DNA of 64,000 nt from Allosphingosinicella sp042666435 (GTDB taxonomy: Bacteria; Pseudomonadota; Alphaproteobacteria; Sphingomonadales; Sphingomonadaceae): contig NZ_JBHTDC010000002.1 of the NCBI RefSeq assembly GCF_042666435.1, forward strand, positions 930,001 through 994,000, in the 5' to 3' direction. The notes beneath the pieces were generated by a model. That model worked only from the letters and a program-made list of their open reading frames with translations, did not search any database and was not told the DNA's origin. Position 1 is the first letter of the stretch. Each line of letters begins with the position of its first letter. This document shows, piece by piece, positions 61,971-64,000 of this stretch. A program made the position numbers and the translations under genes.

Positions 61971-63350
61971 TTACAATAGCTTGGGTTGATCGGGCTTGCC
62001 GGGGGAATAGGCCGGGCGGCGCGGCCGCTCAACCCCATCGACGCTCGCTTCGAGCCGGCCGTCGCCGAAGACAAGGCGCAGGCGCCCGGCGGCGCGCGCG
62101 GCCGCGGACGAGACCAGCGTTCGGCCGTCGCGATCCTCGACCCGGGCATAGCCACGTTCGAGCGGACGGTTCGGATGCACCGCCAAAGCGAGCCGCCACA
62201 GTGATTCCAGCCGGTCGCGCGCGCGGCCTTGCGTCGTGTCCAGCAGGGACGGCCGGAGCGCGCCGGCGGCCTGGCCGAGATCGGCGCGGGCATGGCTGAG
62301 GCGGCTCCCCAGGGCGCGCGGGAGCCGCTCCGAAAGCTCGTCGAGCCGCTGGCGCTGCGGAGCGAGCAGCGCTTCGCGCGCGGGCAGACGGCTCCGGACA
62401 TATTCGAGTTGCTCGGCGCCGCGCTCGCGGGCGCGGGTCGCGCAGCGGGCGGCGCGGAGGCCTGTCTCGCGAAGCAGGGCCAGGAGCTCAGAGCGCACCG
62501 GCACCGCGATCTCGGCGGCGGCGGTCGGGGTCGGCGCGCGGACATCGGCGGCGAAGTCGCAAAGCGAGGTGTCGGTCTCATGGCCGACGGCGGAGATGAT
62601 CGGGATCGAGCATCCAGCGACCGCCCGCACGACCTCCTCCTCATTGAACGCCCACAGATCCTCGATCGAACCGCCGCCGCGCGCGACGATGACCAGGTCC
62701 GGACGCGGAACCGGGCCGCTCGCTTCGGCCGAGTCGAAGCCGCGAATGGCGGCCGCGATCTGCGCCGCCGCGCCCTCGCCCTGGACCGCCACCGGCCATA
62801 CGATGACGTGGCTCGGGCACCGGTCGGCGAGGCGGTGGAGGATGTCGCGGATGACCGCGCCGGTCGGCGACGTGACGACGCCGATGGTGCGGGGAAGGAA
62901 GGGGAGGCGCCGCTTGCGCTCCGCGTCGAACAGGCCTTCCACCGCCAGCGCCCTGCGCCGTTTGTCGAGCAGGGCCATCAGCGCGCCCTGGCCGGCGAGC
63001 TCGAGGCGGTCGATGACGATCTGGTAGCGCGAGCGGCCGGGATAGGTGGTGAGCTTGCCGGTCGCGACGACTTCGATCCCATCCTCCGGGTTGAAGCGCA
63101 GCGCGCCGGCCGTTGCTTTCCAGATGACTCCGTCGATCACCGCCTTGTCGTCCTTGAGGCAAAGGTAGCAATGGCCGGAAGCGGCGCGCTTCCACCCCGA
63201 AATCTCGCCGCGCACCCGGACGTGGCCGAACGAATCCTCCACCGTCCGCTTCAACGCGAAGGAGAGTTCGGAGACGCTGAGCGCGGGCGCGTTGTCGCCG
63301 GGCGTCTCGGTTGCTAACAGCCCCGCATCGTCTCGAGGAAAATCGTTCAT
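61971..63350 (-). CDS. xseA: Exodeoxyribonuclease VII large subunit
   Basis: A 459-residue nuclease subunit. The N-terminal OB-fold (about 20-115, VRVRGEISGWKRAASGHCYLCLKDD) binds single-stranded DNA; the catalytic core (about 130-330) includes IGVVTSPTGAVIRDI, VIVARGGGSIEDLWAFNEE and SAVGHETDTSLCDFAADVRAPTPTAAAE. A long coiled coil follows. The ATG overlaps the divergent purD ATG. The xseB subunit is not in this window. Confidence 0.97.
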   Translation of the reverse strand: MNDFPRDDAGLLATETPGDNAPALSVSELSFALKRTVEDSFGHVRVRGEISGWKRAASGHCYLCLKDDKAVIDGVIWKATAGALRFNPEDGIEVVATGKLTTYPGRSRYQIVIDRLELAGQGALMALLDKRRRALAVEGLFDAERKRRLPFLPRTIGVVTSPTGAVIRDILHRLADRCPSHVIVWPVAVQGEGAAAQIAAAIRGFDSAEASGPVPRPDLVIVARGGGSIEDLWAFNEEEVVRAVAGCSIPIISAVGHETDTSLCDFAADVRAPTPTAAAEIAVPVRSELLALLRETGLRAARCATRARERGAEQLEYVRSRLPAREALLAPQRQRLDELSERLPRALGSRLSHARADLGQAAGALRPSLLDTTQGRARDRLESLWRLALAVHPNRPLERGYARVEDRDGRTLVSSAAARAAGRLRLVFGDGRLEASVDGVERPRRPAYSPGKPDQPKLL

Positions 63351-64000
63351 GAATGTCCTGCTCATCGGCTCCGGCGCCCGCGAACATGCGCTGGCATGGA
63401 AGCTCGCGCAATCGCCGATGCTGGGCAGATTGTTCGCGGCGCCGGGGAATCCCGGCATCGCCCAACATGCCGAGCTGGTCGACGTCAACCCCGCCGACCA
63501 TCGCGGGACGGTCGATTTCTGCCTCAAACATTCGGTCGAGCTGATCGTCATTGGGCCGGAAGCGCCTCTGGTCGATGGCCTCGCCGACAATCTTCGCACG
63601 ATGGGCTTCTGCGTCTTCGGGCCCAACCGCATTCCGGCCCAGCTCGAAGGCTCCAAGGGCTTCACCAAGGATCTGTGCCGGCGCCACGGCATCCCGACCG
63701 CGCGCTATGTCCGCGCGGGCGACCTGCTGGCGGCGGAGGCGGCGCTCGAGGATTTCGGCCTGCCGGTGGTCATCAAGGCGGACGGCCTCGCGGCCGGCAA
63801 GGGCGTCATCATCGCCGAAACCGCCGAGGAGGCGCAAGCGGCGCTCGACACGATGTTCGACGGAGGCTTCGGCGCCGCCGGCGCTTCGGTGGTCATCGAG
63901 CAATTCCTCACCGGGGAGGAGGCCAGCTTCTTCGCAATTACCGACGGCGCGGCCGTGGTCCCGTTCGGCTCGGCGCAGGACCATAAGAGGGTCGGCGACG
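63349..64000 (+). CDS. purD: Phosphoribosylamine-glycine ligase (5' part)
   Basis: The first 217 residues of an ATP-grasp ligase making GAR. MNVLLIGSGAREHALAWKL, APGNPGIAQHAE and VVIKADGLAAGKGVIIAET are diagnostic. The gene runs off the window. It belongs to purine synthesis with purEK at 45-47 kb. Its ATG shares the CATG with the xseA start. Confidence 0.97.
   Translation, partial: MNVLLIGSGAREHALAWKLAQSPMLGRLFAAPGNPGIAQHAELVDVNPADHRGTVDFCLKHSVELIVIGPEAPLVDGLADNLRTMGFCVFGPNRIPAQLEGSKGFTKDLCRRHGIPTARYVRAGDLLAAEAALEDFGLPVVIKADGLAAGKGVIIAETAEEAQAALDTMFDGGFGAAGASVVIEQFLTGEEASFFAITDGAAVVPFGSAQDHKRVGD

Noticed and set aside
1..64000. tRNA, rRNA, CRISPR array, riboswitch or insertion sequence
   Set aside because: Looked for by eye and none seen; short palindromes explain the repeats. 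A tRNAscan or Infernal run would settle this.

Overview
The window (64 kb, GC about two thirds) looks like a chromosomal segment of an alphaproteobacterium, most likely Sphingomonadales (Sphingomonadaceae or a close family). This rests on the ruvC-ruvA-ruvB / ybgC-tolQRAB-pal block, GapR, DUF4167 next to prmC-prfA, DUF2093 next to xseA, an IVVTGSR-type TonB-dependent receptor (TBDR), and many short palindromic repeats between genes. I saw no tRNA or rRNA gene, CRISPR array, prophage or insertion sequence.

Layout: 0-2 kb, end of a polysaccharide flippase, a CBS protein, a small membrane protein and a YciA-type thioesterase. 1.9-7 kb, an envelope block on the minus strand: a RSL/BambL-like fucose lectin, two paralogous DUF4139 exported proteins (one carrying a TBDR-type signature in its linker) and an OprP-like porin behind a double PHO box. 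7-11 kb, DUF4167-prmC-prfA-hisS. 11-21 kb, ppa, an M61 peptidase, a lipoprotein-type amidase, TfoX-N, SMR and DMT transporters, ispG, a DUF6152/DUF6644-like pair, DUF488 and an isoaspartyl peptidase. 21-29.9 kb, pal-tolBARQ-ybgC-ruvB, an inverted M19-like protein, then ruvA-ruvC-yebC. 30-34 kb, YbjQ, gapR, pyk, nnrD, a HAD hydrolase and L36. 34.3-39.4 kb, a heme-copper oxidase operon with two subunit III genes and a membrane cytochrome c. 39-49 kb, two diguanylate cyclases, galE, a lipoprotein, an M14 carboxypeptidase, gpmA, purEK and an M16 peptidase. 50-64 kb, clpB, a TPR/2OG-Fe(II) oxygenase plus methyltransferase, the TBDR, an exported protein, a TPR/Asp-Asn hydroxylase, an M23 peptidase, DUF2093, xseA and the start of purD.

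Much of the window is envelope biology: Tol-Pal, porin, TBDR, M23 and M16 peptidases, lipoproteins and a lectin. The rest is core translation, recombination, purine synthesis and respiration. The gene order is compact, with many ATGA or TGATG overlaps, four convergent pairs whose stop codons share one CTAA/CTAG tetranucleotide, and one divergent pair whose start codons share CATG.

The most unusual signals are the 28-residue TBDR signature inside a DUF4139 protein (22 of 28 residues identical to the TBDR in the same window), the fucose lectin, the four GTC half-sites at exact 11-bp period upstream of the porin, repeat palindromes translated as N-termini of exported proteins, a dipeptidase-like protein that has lost part of its metal site, and two TPR-fused hydroxylases flanking the TBDR.
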